Counted from the stretch's first letter, positions 8,510 through 17,907 are shown. The stretch: 64,000 nt of DNA from Klebsiella michiganensis (GCF_002925905.1 NZ_PRDB01000002.1:124001-188000); one strand, 5' to 3'. Program-made: numbers and translations. Notes: generated by a model from the sequence alone, not told the origin.

Positions 8510-10050
8510 TTACGCTTTCGCTTTCGGCATCTGGCTGACCAGCGACAGGTTCACGTCCATCCCTTCCACCTGGAAATGCGGCACCGCGTACAGCTTCACG
8601 CGGAAGAAGCCCGGATTGTCCTCGATATCTTCCACCACCACCTTCGCGTCGCGCAGCGGGTGTGAGGCCTGCAGCTCGTCGCCCGGGTCGGTCATTTCCG
8701 TCACCAGACCGCGCACCCAGGTGTTGAGCTCCAGCTCCAGCAGGCGGCGATCCTTGGTGGTACCGATGTTTTCACGCTGAACGAGCTTCAGGTAGTGCGC
8801 AATACGCGACAGCAGGAAGATATACGGCAGGCGCGCGTTGATGCGGCTGTTGGCGGTGGCGTCGGCGGTGTCGTACAGCGCCGGCTTCTGGGCCGAGTTG
8901 GCCGAGAAGAAGCAGGCGTAGTCGCGGTTTTTGTAGTACGACAGCGGGATAAAGCCGAGGCTGGCGAACTCAAACTCGCGGGTTTCCGGGATCATCACCT
9001 CCGACGGGATCTTCACCTGGTTGCCGGTGCCCAGATCGTAGAGGTGGATCGGCAGATCTTTCACCGCTCCGCCCGCCTGCGGGCCACGGATCTGCACGCA
9101 CCAGCCGTTATTAATAAAGCTTTTCACCATGTTGGACGCGAAGGAGAACGAGGCGCTGGTCCACAGGTATTTCTCGTGGTCCGGGCCTTTCACCTGCTCG
9201 ACGTAGTTGAAGCTGCGCACCGGCACGGTGTCCGGTCCATACGGCAGGCGGCCCAGCACGCGCGGCATCACCAGGCCGATATAGCGCGCGTCGTCGGTGT
9301 CGCGGAAGGATTTCCATTTGATGTACTCGGCGCGGTCGAAGTAGTTGCCGATATCCTTGATGGCGGCAACCTCTTCCATGGACTCTTTCAGAAAGAAGGC
9401 CGGACCCACGGCGCCGATAAACGGCATATGGCCGCGGCGGAGACGCCGGAGATGCTGCGCAGCAGCGCCACGTCCTGCGGGCTGGCGTCGAACTCATACG
9501 CGGAGATCACCGAGCCAATCGGCTCGCCGCCCGGGGTGTCGTACTCGGCGGTGTAGGTGTGCCAGTAGAGGCCGCTCTGAATCAGCTCCGGCGCGTCTTC
9601 GAAGTCCTGGCGCAGATCGTCTTTGGAGACGTCCAGAATTTCGGTTTTGACGTTCTGGCGGTAGTCAGTGCTGTCCACCAGCTGCTTCAGGCCGCGCCAC
9701 AGGGATTCCACCTTCTGGAACTCAGGATGGTGCATCACCGCGTCCAGCTGGCGGCTGATTTGATAGTCCAGCTCCGCGATGTGGTGGTCAATCAGGGTCT
9801 TGTCGAGCTTCTCCACGGTCTTTCCGGACTGACGGATGCAGTCCATAAATACCTGCATCGCCGCCGTCAGTCGTTCGCCCGCCGGGGCGTCGGACAGCGC
9901 GGCATCATCCAGAAAGTCGTTAATATCGCCCAGGCGGGACGCCGGGGTCAGGTTGATTTTGTCAAACAGGGAGGCGTAAACGCTCTCTTTTTCCAGTACA
10001 GCGGTCTGCCCCTGCGCGGGGGCGGTTTCAGTATTTACAGACATCAGCAT
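8510..10050 (-). pseudogene. tssC: T6SS sheath protein TssC (VipB), apparent -1 frameshift
   Basis: TssB and TssC build the contractile sheath. The gene is split between two ORFs, 9388-10050 (start to GVSAAAICRL) and 8510-9427 (MPFIGAVGPAFFLKES to the end). The family reads SAAAHMPFIGAVG across the junction, so GCGGCCATATG here would be GCGGCCCATATG in an intact gene: one C lost at about 9430. All other TssC motifs are present, including FNYVEQVKGPDHEKYLW and FFSANSAQKP. An ATG two codons later (10044) has slightly better spacing from GGGA and may be the true start. Confidence 0.85.
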
Positions 10051-10084
10051 ATTCCCGGTTAATCCATTAAATAACGCACGCCGT

Positions 10085-10576
10085 TTATTTCGGGGCCAGC
10101 GCGCTCATTTCGTCGCGTAATTCCTGCGTCAGCGCCGGATCTTTCAGGATTTTCTCGAGCTCTTTTCTGAAAGTGGCGTTATCAAGCAGGTTGGATTTGA
10201 GGTCGCGTAATAAATTCCGCATCGCCAGCATGGCGCGGAGCTGGGGGATCTGGCGGGCCACCTGCTCCGGTTCGAAATCTTTCATATCGGCGAAGCGGAG
10301 CTGAATATTTTCTTCGGCGCTATCGCCGGCCAGCGTGTTCTGTACCGTGAGGCTGATTTCCGGGCTGAATTCCGAAAGTACGCTGTTGAAGTTATTTTTA
10401 TTGACGTTGATTTTTGCTCTTTCCGATAATGGCCGGTCTTCTTTGCCATTACTGAAATCACCGATGGTGAGGAGTTTCAGCGGCAGCTCGACTTTCTTCT
10501 GCGCGCCTCCTGTGTGCAGAGCCAGCTTTAAATTAATGCGTGCCTTGGGCACCTCATTCTGGAACGTATCAGCCAT
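10085..10576 (-). CDS. tssB: T6SS sheath protein TssB (VipA)
   Basis: TssB is the small sheath subunit and the first gene of this T6SS operon. The 163-residue product has the family signature (LPLKLLTIGDFSNGKEDRPL, INVNKNNFNSVL, FEPEQVARQIPQL). ATG 10576 is preceded by GGGAAGGGA. It is followed after 34 bp by tssC. The upstream 860-bp AT-rich region must hold the operon promoter. Confidence 0.96.
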   Translation of the reverse strand: MADTFQNEVPKARINLKLALHTGGAQKKVELPLKLLTIGDFSNGKEDRPLSERAKINVNKNNFNSVLSEFSPEISLTVQNTLAGDSAEENIQLRFADMKDFEPEQVARQIPQLRAMLAMRNLLRDLKSNLLDNATFRKELEKILKDPALTQELRDEMSALAPK

Positions 10577-10605
10577 AGCGGTCCCTTCCCGTGAGGAATA
10601 ATGTA

Positions 10606-10686
10606 TTAAAGATAACGGTGTGTGATGACCCGGATATAGTAGAGCAAAGCGCCAAAAAATATCAACCAGCCTGTTGCAAAGTCCAT
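10606..10686 (-). promoter_or_regulatory. Candidate T6SS -10 box, or tiny membrane ORF
   Basis: On the minus strand GAGGAAAG precedes TATAATG by 6 nt. TATAAT (10685-10690) could be the -10 element of the T6SS promoter. Alternatively the ATG at 10686 opens 26 codons (MDFATGWLIFFGALLYYIRV and so on) with a good ribosome-binding site and one hydrophobic span, ending 29 bp before tssB. The sequence alone does not separate these readings. Confidence 0.3.
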
Positions 10687-10951
10687 TATAAGACTTTCCT
10701 CAGGCATCTTAAGGCAAATGTAAGAATGAAACGCATGAGACAAACAATGCCGGTATGTAATAACAACCATTTGCTTACAATAAAGGCAGGATGTATACCT
10801 GACAGAGAAATGTGAATTAAATTCATATCTGAATAGGCAGCATTGATTGATGCAAATCAATATGTAACGCAAATACTGGTCGTTCCGGATACTGAAAAGC
10901 GCGCGAGCAGGGGAGTAAGAAATAAATTATTTTTTATCGTTTACCGGCCAT

Positions 10952-10973
10952 AAAAAAGCCCAGCGCCGGGCAT
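10952..10973 (-). terminator. Orphan minus-strand terminator-like hairpin
   Basis: On the minus strand GCCC-GGCGCT-GGGC is followed by TTTTTT. No annotated minus-strand gene lies upstream of it (10974-11436), so it may end a small RNA or be a relic. Confidence 0.45.
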
Positions 10974-11436
10974 GGATATGGTTATAATTAATGGCTGGCA
11001 GGATTAATATAAAACTCACAAATAATATTTTTCAGATATCCGGTATCGATGGTTAAACCGGACAACGTATAGAGTCGCGCTGAGCGAAAAAGAAATAGCG
11101 GCATTTCATTCAGCGGATATATTAAAACACAACTTACAATAATGCCTCTCACTCATATCATGTCCTATAACCTTCCTTGCGCCCTCCCCGTGGACAGAGA
11201 GAGACAGCGTCTTTCTACTGTGAGCCATCCCAGACAAGTCGCCAGAGAGAACATTCAGCGTTAATGATCCCTCATATCATAACCAGACTGCCCGGCCTCA
11301 ACGCTGCACTTTCCCCCTCAGCCCTTCTCTTTACCGCCACAGATTCAAAACCTTGATCTTCTCCGTGGCTCAGCGCAGCATGGAAATGCAAACACACTAA
11401 AACAAGAATTCGCAACCCAATCACAGGAGAGAATCA

Positions 11437-12519
11437 GTGCAAACAGGACATCGCTTCCAGGCTACGGATCTGCATCAATTTGTTAAAACCCTTTTCACCC
11501 ATATGGGAAGCTCCCTCACCGAAGCATCGCTTATCGCCGACCATCTGATTGCCGCTAACCTGGCCGGGCACGATTCCCACGGCGTCGGCATGATCCCAAG
11601 CTACGTACGCTCCCACGCGCAGGGTTATCTCCAGCTCAATCGCCACGCCAGCGTGATGAAAGACGCGGGCGCGGTGGTCACGCTGGACGGCAACGGCGGC
11701 TTCGGCCAGGTCGTGGCCCATGAAGCCATGCAGATCGGCATTAAGAAAGCCAGAGAGCACGGTATGGCCGCCGTGGCGCTGCGTAATGCGCACCATATTG
11801 GCCGCATCGGCTACTGGGCAGAACAGTGCGCGGCCGCCGGAATGATCTCTATCCATTTCGTTAACGTCGTTGGCAACGTGATGGTCGCCCCGTTCCGTGG
11901 GAAAGACAGCCGCTTCGGTACTAACCCGCTGTGCGTGGTGTTCCCGCGCGCCGGCCATCCGCCGCTGCTGCTGGATTACGCCACCAGCGCCATCGCCTTC
12001 GGTAAAACCCGCGTCGCCTGGCATAAAGGCGTCCCGGTACCGGCGGGGTCGCTGATCGACGCTCACGGCGTCCCCACTACCGACCCGGCGGTGATGCAGA
12101 CGTCGCCGCTGGGGGCGCTGCTGACCTTTGCCGAACATAAAGGCTACGCGCTGGCGACGCTGTGCGAAATTATCGGCGGCGCGGTATCCGGCGGTAAAAC
12201 CTCGCATCAGGAGACGCTGCAGGGCAGCGTGGACGCTATCTTCAACTGCATGACCACCATTATTCTCAGCCCGGAAGCGTTCGATGCGCCGGATATGCAG
12301 CGCGAGACCGAAGCGTTTATCGACTGGTGTAAACGGTCGCCGCACGACCCGGACGCGCCGATTCTGGCCCCGGGCGAGTGGGAAGAGGCTAACCGCCAGC
12401 AGCGTCTGGCGCAGGGGATACCGCTGGACGCCGGCAGCTGGCAGGCGATTTGCGCCGCCGCCGAAGAAGTCGGTTTACCCGCCGACACCCTCGCGCAGCT
12501 GCGCCAGAAGCTGGCCTGA
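11437..12519 (+). CDS. hcxB: Hydroxycarboxylate dehydrogenase, HcxB/YbiC-like (Ldh_2 family)
   Basis: The malate/L-lactate dehydrogenase type 2 family uses NAD(P) to oxidise 2-hydroxycarboxylates. The 360-residue product shares long runs with E. coli YbiC/HcxB as I recall it: HLIAANLAGHDSHG, HHIGRIGYWAEQCAAAG, DSRFGTNP, LDYATSAIAFGKTRVAWHKG and PLDAGSWQAIC. The start is GTG 11437, with AGGAGAG at ideal spacing, and the N-terminus MQTGHRF matches MESGHRF of YbiC. It could be a paralogue of the ybiC-locus enzyme. It stands alone, followed by an inverted repeat. Confidence 0.85.
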   Translation: MQTGHRFQATDLHQFVKTLFTHMGSSLTEASLIADHLIAANLAGHDSHGVGMIPSYVRSHAQGYLQLNRHASVMKDAGAVVTLDGNGGFGQVVAHEAMQIGIKKAREHGMAAVALRNAHHIGRIGYWAEQCAAAGMISIHFVNVVGNVMVAPFRGKDSRFGTNPLCVVFPRAGHPPLLLDYATSAIAFGKTRVAWHKGVPVPAGSLIDAHGVPTTDPAVMQTSPLGALLTFAEHKGYALATLCEIIGGAVSGGKTSHQETLQGSVDAIFNCMTTIILSPEAFDAPDMQRETEAFIDWCKRSPHDPDAPILAPGEWEEANRQQRLAQGIPLDAGSWQAICAAAEEVGLPADTLAQLRQKLA

Positions 12520-12530
12520 TTTTTCCTCGA

Positions 12531-12550
12531 TGACGCCCGAACGGGCGTCA
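12531..12550 (+). terminator. Inverted repeat after hcxB
   Basis: TGACGCCCG and CGGGCGTCA form a 9-bp stem with a 2-nt loop starting 11 nt after the hcxB stop. The U-tract is poor, so termination may be inefficient. Confidence 0.5.
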
Positions 12551-12632
12551 TGTCATCGTCATTAGTGTCGACATCACCGCCGCCCCGCCCCGCCTGATCA
12601 ACTATTCTATACAAATTCAATAAGTTAAGTTT

Positions 12633-12648
12633 TGGCACAGCGTATGCA
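12633..12648 (+). promoter_or_regulatory. Sigma-54 (RpoN) promoter of the formate dehydrogenase gene
   Basis: TGGCACAGCGTATGCA matches the -24/-12 consensus TGGCACRNNNNTTGCW at every position but one and has correct GG-GC spacing. Transcription should begin near 12659, leaving a leader of about 97 nt. E. coli fdhF is likewise RpoN dependent and activated by FhlA. A palindrome TGTCGACA at 12566-12573, about 90 nt upstream of the predicted start, is a possible activator site. Confidence 0.75.
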
Positions 12649-12755
12649 TAACGCTCCCGTCATTTGCCGGTGCGCTGGCTCATGACGCCCTGACAAAGGC
12701 GGGCCGGGCCCGGTCTGTCGTTGTTGTTTATTCTCTGTTAACAGGTCTGTTACTG

Positions 12756-14906
12756 ATGAAAAAAATCACGAGCGTTTGCCCTTATTGCGGGGCCGGTTGC
12801 AAACTTAAGCTGGTCGTCGAAAACAATAAAATTCTCCGTGCCGAAGCCGCCGATGGCGTCACCAACCAAAATCAGCTGTGCCTGAAAGGCTATTACGGCT
12901 GGGATTTCCTCAACGACACCCAGCTACTGACGCCGCGTCTGCAGCAACCGATGATTCGCTATCAGAAAGGCGGTAAGTTCACCCCGGTCAGCTGGGAGGA
13001 AGCTATCCGCTATACGGCGAATAAACTGCGTGAAATAAAGGAGAAGCACGGCCCGCGCGCCATTATGACGACCGGTTCATCGCGCGGTACCGGGAATGAA
13101 ACCAACTATGTGATGCAGAAATTCGCCCGCGGCGTGCTCCACACCAACAACGTCGACTGCTGCGCCCGCGTCTGCCACGGCCCGTCGGTAGCCGGGCTTC
13201 AGCTGGCGCTCGGTAACGGCGCGATGAGCAACTCGATTAGCGATATCGAAAACTCGAAATGCCTGCTGGTCTTTGGCTATAACTGCGCTGACTCCCACCC
13301 TATCGTCGCCCGCCGGGTGATTAAAGCTCGCGAAAACGGGGCGAAAATCATCGTCTGCGACCCGCGCCGTATCGAAACCGCCCGCATCGCCGATCGCCAT
13401 CTGCAGCTCAATAACGGCAGCAATATGGCGCTGGTCAACGCCTTCGCCCACGTGCTGCTGGAAGAGGATCTGTATAACCACGACTACGTCGACCGCTTTA
13501 CCGAGGGGCTGGACGCCTATCGCGAAACGGTGAAAGACTATTCCCCTGAAGCCGTCGAAGGGATCGTCGGCGTGCCGGCCGCTGAAATTCGCCAGGCGAT
13601 GCGCATGTTTGCCGCCGCGCCTTCCGCCACCATTATGTGGGGCATGGGCGTCACCCAGTTCGGCCAGGCGGTGGACGTCGTCAGAGGGCTGGCGAGCCTG
13701 GCGCTGTTAACCGGTAACCTCGGACGCGCCAACGTCGGCGTGGGGCCGGTACGCGGACAAAACAACGTCCAGGGCGCCTGCGATATGGGCGTCCTGCCGA
13801 ATATGTTCCCCGGCTACCAGGACGTCACCGACGCCAGCGTTCGCGATAAGTTTGCCAAAGCATGGGGCGTTAACCCGGCTGTCATGGACGACCAGGTCGG
13901 TACCCGGATCACCGAAGTGCCGCACAAAGCGCTGGCTGGCGAAATCAAAGCCTACTACATCATGGGTGAAGATCCCCTGCAAACCGAAGCCGATTTAGGC
14001 CTGGTGCGTAAGGGGATTGAAGCGCTCGATTTTGTGGTGGTGCAGGATATCTTTATGACCAAAACCGCCGAAATCGCCGATGTACTGCTGCCCGCCACCT
14101 CCTGGGGGGAACACGGCGGCGTCTTTACCTGCGCCGACCGCGGCTTCCAGCGCTTTGAGCAGGCGATTATCGCTACCGGTAACGTTAAGCGCGACTGGGA
14201 AATCATCAGCCTGCTGGCCAGCGAAATGGGCTATCCGATGCATTACGATAATAACCAGCAGATCTGGGACGAAATGCGCGAGCTTTGTCCGCTGTTCTAC
14301 GGCGTCACCTACGAGAAAATGGGCGATATGAACCACGTCCAGTGGCCGTGCCCGACGCTGGATCACCCCGGTACGCCGTGGCTGTATAAAGATAACCTCT
14401 TCGATACGCCAACCGGCAAAGGCCAGCTGTTCGCCGCCCCGTGGCGCGCGCCTGCCGAGACGCCGGATGAAGCGTATCCGCTGGTGCTCTGTACCGTGCG
14501 CGAAGTCGGCCACTACTCGTGTCGTTCGATGACCGGCAACTGCGCGGCCCTGCAATCGCTTGCCGATGAGCCGGGCCGGGTGCAAATCAACCGCGCCGAC
14601 GCGCAGCGCCTCGGAATCGCCGACCAGCAGCTGGTATGGGTCAGCTCGCGGCGCGGTAAGGTGATTACCCGCGCCGACATCAGCGATCGCATTAACGAAG
14701 GCGCGGTGTATATGACCTATCAATGGTGGGTCGGCGCCTGTAATGAGCTGACGCAGGATAATCTCGACCCGATCTCGAAAACGCCGGAAACCAAATACTG
14801 CGCGGTGAAGGTGGAGGCTATCGCGGATCAGCGCTGGGCCGAGCAGTATGCCTGGACAAGCTATAGTGAGATGAAAGCCCGCCTGAAAGCGGCGGTGAAC
14901 GTGTAA
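12756..14906 (+). CDS. fdhF: Formate dehydrogenase H-type molybdoenzyme, Cys-140 variant
   Basis: This is a cytoplasmic formate:acceptor oxidoreductase of the FdhF type with a molybdopterin-guanine-dinucleotide cofactor and one [4Fe-4S] cluster ligated by Cys 8, 11, 15 and 42 (CPYCGAGC, LCLKGYYGWD). The 716-residue product is collinear with E. coli FdhF (715). Position 140, selenocysteine in E. coli (VDCCARVU), is TGC here (13173-13175), giving VDCCARVCHGPSV. It is thus a Cys version, normally slower but selenium independent. His141 and Arg-containing active-site motifs (MGMGVTQF, REVGHYSCRSMTGNCAAL) are kept. It is probably a paralogue of a Sec-containing FdhF elsewhere. Confidence 0.92.
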   Translation: MKKITSVCPYCGAGCKLKLVVENNKILRAEAADGVTNQNQLCLKGYYGWDFLNDTQLLTPRLQQPMIRYQKGGKFTPVSWEEAIRYTANKLREIKEKHGPRAIMTTGSSRGTGNETNYVMQKFARGVLHTNNVDCCARVCHGPSVAGLQLALGNGAMSNSISDIENSKCLLVFGYNCADSHPIVARRVIKARENGAKIIVCDPRRIETARIADRHLQLNNGSNMALVNAFAHVLLEEDLYNHDYVDRFTEGLDAYRETVKDYSPEAVEGIVGVPAAEIRQAMRMFAAAPSATIMWGMGVTQFGQAVDVVRGLASLALLTGNLGRANVGVGPVRGQNNVQGACDMGVLPNMFPGYQDVTDASVRDKFAKAWGVNPAVMDDQVGTRITEVPHKALAGEIKAYYIMGEDPLQTEADLGLVRKGIEALDFVVVQDIFMTKTAEIADVLLPATSWGEHGGVFTCADRGFQRFEQAIIATGNVKRDWEIISLLASEMGYPMHYDNNQQIWDEMRELCPLFYGVTYEKMGDMNHVQWPCPTLDHPGTPWLYKDNLFDTPTGKGQLFAAPWRAPAETPDEAYPLVLCTVREVGHYSCRSMTGNCAALQSLADEPGRVQINRADAQRLGIADQQLVWVSSRRGKVITRADISDRINEGAVYMTYQWWVGACNELTQDNLDPISKTPETKYCAVKVEAIADQRWAEQYAWTSYSEMKARLKAAVNV

Positions 14907-14950
14907 AACACCGCGGGGAGATGCGCGCATCTCCCCCCATATCCACTTTT

Positions 14951-15168
14951 GCTCCCGGGGGATGCGCTCAACATGCGTTGCCCGGGCTACAGGTTCAGTG
15001 CCGTCTGCGGGCCGGTAGACTGGACAGATGCGCAGCATCGCCTCCGGGAAATTATGCCGCACTGCGCTCTGCTCCCGGGGCGGCGCTCAACGCGCCTTGC
15101 CCGGGCTACAGGTTCAGTGCCGTCTGCGGGCCGGTAGCCCGGACAGATGCGCAGCATCGCCTCCGGGA
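14951..15168. repeat. REP/BIME-like palindrome pair array (two units)
   Basis: Alternating palindromes of two kinds: GCTCCCGGGG...CCCGGGCTAC and GTAGCCCGGACAGATGCGCA...CTCCGGG, linked by AAATTATGCCGCACTGCG. The same units recur at 37324-38288 and 39581-39675. They fill the convergent gap between the formate dehydrogenase gene and the M20 gene, where they could serve as termination or gyrase sites. Confidence 0.85.
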
Positions 15169-15176
15169 TCGGTCTC

Positions 15177-16328
15177 TTACGCCAACAGTTTCTCCACCAG
15201 CGCCGTCCACAGCGCCACGCCGTGCGGGATCAGCGCATCGTTAAAATCATATCCGGCGTTATGTAGCGGCTTTGATGCCGTCTCGCCATCGGTGCCAATC
15301 CAGAAATAGGCGCCCGGGCAGGCCTCCAGCATGCAGGCAAAATCTTCCGAGGCCATAGAGGGATTGCCGTTCCAGCTCACCGCCGATTCCCCCAGCAGCG
15401 CGGTCGCCACCTCGCGAACCTTTTGCGCTTCAGCCGGGTGGTTGGTGGTGACGGGATAACCGGGATACCAGGCGATTTTGCCTTCCACGTCTGATACCTG
15501 CGGCTGGGCGGCGACATAGCTTTCAATCAGCCCCCTGACCCGCTCACGCACCTGGTTATTCAGACAGCGGAAGGTTCCGCGCAGCACCACTTTATCCGGC
15601 AGCACGTTGATCGCCTCCCCGCCGGAAATCTGGGTAATGCTTACCACCGTGGATTCCTGCGGCGACAGGCGGCGCGACGGAATGGTTTGCAGCGCCATAA
15701 TCAGCTGCGCCGCGGCGACAATCGGGTCCGCCCCGCGCTCCGGCATCGCCGCATGGCAGCTCTTGCCGGTCAGGGTAATTTCAAACGCATCGAGAGAGGC
15801 CATCATCGCCCCGCTGCCGATCGCCACCTGGCCCAGCGGCATACCCGGCCAGTTGTGCAGCGCGTAAATGGCATCCATCGGGAAGCGCGCAAACAGCCCC
15901 TCTTCCACCATCTTACGCGCGCCGCCCAGGTTCTCCTCAGCGGGCTGGAAAACAAAGTGAACGGTGCCGCGAAAGCGGCGGGTTTGCGCCAGATGCGCCG
16001 CTGCCGCCAGCAGCATTGCGCTATGGCCGTCGTGGCCGCAGGCGTGCATCACGCCCGGATTACGCGATTTATAGTCGACGTCGCTCTGCTCGGTGATCGG
16101 TAGCGCATCCATATCGGCCCGCAGGCCAATTACCGGACCCGGGCCGTTCTCCAGCGTCGCGACCACGCCGGTGCCCGCCAGACCGCTATGCACCTGAAGG
16201 CCAAATGAAGCGAGCAGTTCAGCGACCCGGCGAGAGGTTTCCTGTTCCTGATACCCCAGCTCAGGGCAAGCATGAAAATCACGTCGCCAGCGAATGGCCT
16301 CGGCGATCAGTGAAGGGGATACAGCCAT
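15177..16328 (-). CDS. M20D family metallo-amidohydrolase (HipO/AbgA-like)
   Basis: This family hydrolyses N-acyl amino acids or peptides with two bound metals. Metal-site motifs are clear: HACGHDGH (95-102), QPAEE (about 131-135) and the dimerisation-domain HAAMPERGADPI. The 383-residue length and final HNAGYDFNDALIPHG are typical of M20D enzymes such as hippurate hydrolase. No signal peptide is seen, so it is cytoplasmic. The substrate is unknown; a polar amino acid ABC transporter lies nearby on the same strand, with an MFS gene between them. Confidence 0.85.
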   Translation of the reverse strand: MAVSPSLIAEAIRWRRDFHACPELGYQEQETSRRVAELLASFGLQVHSGLAGTGVVATLENGPGPVIGLRADMDALPITEQSDVDYKSRNPGVMHACGHDGHSAMLLAAAAHLAQTRRFRGTVHFVFQPAEENLGGARKMVEEGLFARFPMDAIYALHNWPGMPLGQVAIGSGAMMASLDAFEITLTGKSCHAAMPERGADPIVAAAQLIMALQTIPSRRLSPQESTVVSITQISGGEAINVLPDKVVLRGTFRCLNNQVRERVRGLIESYVAAQPQVSDVEGKIAWYPGYPVTTNHPAEAQKVREVATALLGESAVSWNGNPSMASEDFACMLEACPGAYFWIGTDGETASKPLHNAGYDFNDALIPHGVALWTALVEKLLA

Positions 16329-16610
16329 GTCTTACTCCTTTCCTGCACAGCTTCAGCGCTGAACGAGTGTTTTATGCAATACGTTAGGGCTACAGGTAAC
16401 CCGCTAGCCTATTGGTTATATCCTTTCGCCCGCTCGCTGACAACTGCCGCCAAACCCTGCGCCAACGCGCCTTTGCGCGGCATCCCGCCTGCACTGCGTT
16501 TTTTTGTAGTCATATCAACGGTGACATAAGGCGTGCGATTAATTATTATGCAGCTATACTGGCGTTTTGCCGAATAATTCACTCTACAGACCTCCTTAAC
16601 CGGAAATAAA
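16329..16610. other. Divergent promoter region, M20 gene / MFS gene
   Basis: These 282 bases must hold promoters for both divergent genes. No operator could be assigned. A 95-codon minus ORF (16409-16696) runs through it into the MFS gene and lacks a ribosome-binding site, so it was not called. Confidence 0.5.
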
Positions 16611-17816
16611 ATGTTCAACCCAGAGCAGAATCGTCTTGCCCCCACGCTGGCGATGATCATGGCGGCTTCATTAGTGGGATTTATCACCGGATACACGGTG
16701 CCCTTAATCAGTCTGGAGCTGGCGCAGCAGCAGATTGATACCGTTTACGTCGGCCTGCTGGCCGCGCTACCGCCAGCGGGGATGATGATCTCCTCCTTCC
16801 TCTCGCCCGCGCTGTGCCGGCGCTTCGAGATGGGGCTTCTGCTCTCCGTCAGCCTGGTGGCGCTGGCGGCGGCAACCATCGCCTCCTGCCTGTCGTTTGA
16901 TATGGTTCATCTCCTGCTGCCGCGGCTGGTGACCGGCCTGGCGTCAGGGGTGATTATCGTCATTGGCGAAAGCTGGATCACCGGCGGCGCGGCGGGTAAA
17001 AACCGGGCAACCCTGACCGGCATTTATGCCTCCGCCTTTACCGGCTGTCAGCTGGCGGGGCCGCTGCTGATCTCCGCCGGAGAAGCGTATCAATCATGGA
17101 CTCTGCTGCTCGTCGGACTGGTGACCCTCGCCTGCCTGCTGATGCTCCGCCATTTGCCCTCCGGCAGCCGCGAACGGCTGGCGGAACGCGCCAGCTGGCG
17201 CAGCCTCGGCGCCTTTTTGCCGGTACTGGCTTCCGGCGTATTCTGCTTCGCCTTTTTTGATGCCAGCATACTGGCGCTGCTGCCGCTTTACGGTATGGAT
17301 AAAGGGCTGAGTGAAGTGACGGCGGTACTGCTGGTCACCGTGGTATTAACCGGCGATGCCGTATTCCAGGCGCCGCTGGGCTGGATTGCCGACCGCTTCG
17401 GTATCCGCCGCGTGCATCTGACCTGCGCGGTGGTCTTCTGCCTCGCCCTGCTGGCCTTACCGTTCCTGTTGGCGTCGCATATCCAGCTGATTGTCGGCTG
17501 CCTGCTTCTCGGCGCCGCGGCGGGGGCGCTCTATACCCTGTCGCTGGTCCGCGCCGGGAAGACCTTCTCCGGGCAGAAGCTGATTATGATCAACGCCCTG
17601 CTGGGATTCTTTTGGTCCGCGGGGAGCGTCGCAGGCCCGGTGGTCAGCGGATTGCTGATCAGCGTCGCGGGGTATGATGGTCTGCTGATGACGCTGTTTG
17701 TCAGCGGCGCGCTGTTCCTGCTGATTCAGTGCCTGGGTAAAAGCGAAAAAGCCCTGCTGGCGGACGAACGCGAGCGCGAAGAAGAGATGGATGATATTAG
17801 CGAGGCGGCGCGGTAA
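16611..17816 (+). CDS. MFS transporter, YcaD-like drug/solute efflux type
   Basis: A 12-span major facilitator protein of 401 residues. The N-terminal half has the YVGLLAALPPAGMMISSFLS and RLVTGLASGVIIVIGESWI blocks typical of the YcaD/CynX-like subgroup, and the loop motif GWIADRFGIRR is in the second half. Substrate unknown. It is monocistronic and divergent from the M20 gene, and ends close to the convergent ABC transporter genes. Confidence 0.8.
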   Translation: MFNPEQNRLAPTLAMIMAASLVGFITGYTVPLISLELAQQQIDTVYVGLLAALPPAGMMISSFLSPALCRRFEMGLLLSVSLVALAAATIASCLSFDMVHLLLPRLVTGLASGVIIVIGESWITGGAAGKNRATLTGIYASAFTGCQLAGPLLISAGEAYQSWTLLLVGLVTLACLLMLRHLPSGSRERLAERASWRSLGAFLPVLASGVFCFAFFDASILALLPLYGMDKGLSEVTAVLLVTVVLTGDAVFQAPLGWIADRFGIRRVHLTCAVVFCLALLALPFLLASHIQLIVGCLLLGAAAGALYTLSLVRAGKTFSGQKLIMINALLGFFWSAGSVAGPVVSGLLISVAGYDGLLMTLFVSGALFLLIQCLGKSEKALLADEREREEEMDDISEAAR

Positions 17817-17879
17817 CGCTTAAGGGCAGGCACGGTTCGGCAGAACGAAAGCGCCCTCATCGCCCGCGCAGCGTCTTCT

Positions 17880-17907
17880 CCCCGGCAGCGCAGTCGCGCG
17901 CCGGGGC
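17880..17907. terminator. GC-rich hairpin between convergent genes
   Basis: CCCCGGC and its complement GCCGGGG pair around a GC-rich centre between the MFS stop and the ABC ATPase stop. There is no U-tract; it may block read-through in either direction. Confidence 0.35.

Larger units (their letters stand above)
10577..11436. other. AT-rich intergenic region upstream of the T6SS operon
   Basis: No convincing full-length gene lies in these 860 bases, which are clearly more AT-rich than the surrounding genes. Seen here are a possible 26-codon ORF/-10 box close to tssB and a minus-strand terminator-like hairpin at 10952-10973. AT-rich DNA ahead of a T6SS operon fits H-NS silencing, but that is inference. 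Confidence 0.6.

Noticed and set aside
8510-9427. tssC as two separate genes or a programmed frameshift
   Set aside because: No slippery heptamer or stimulatory structure was seen at GGCCATATG, and the two parts are one conserved family. A one-base deletion is simpler.
13170-13178. Selenocysteine codon in the formate dehydrogenase gene
   Set aside because: The codon is TGC, not TGA, and the ORF reads straight through.
16409-16696. 95-codon minus-strand ORF between the M20 and MFS genes
   Set aside because: No ribosome-binding site, overlaps the MFS start, no recognisable motif.
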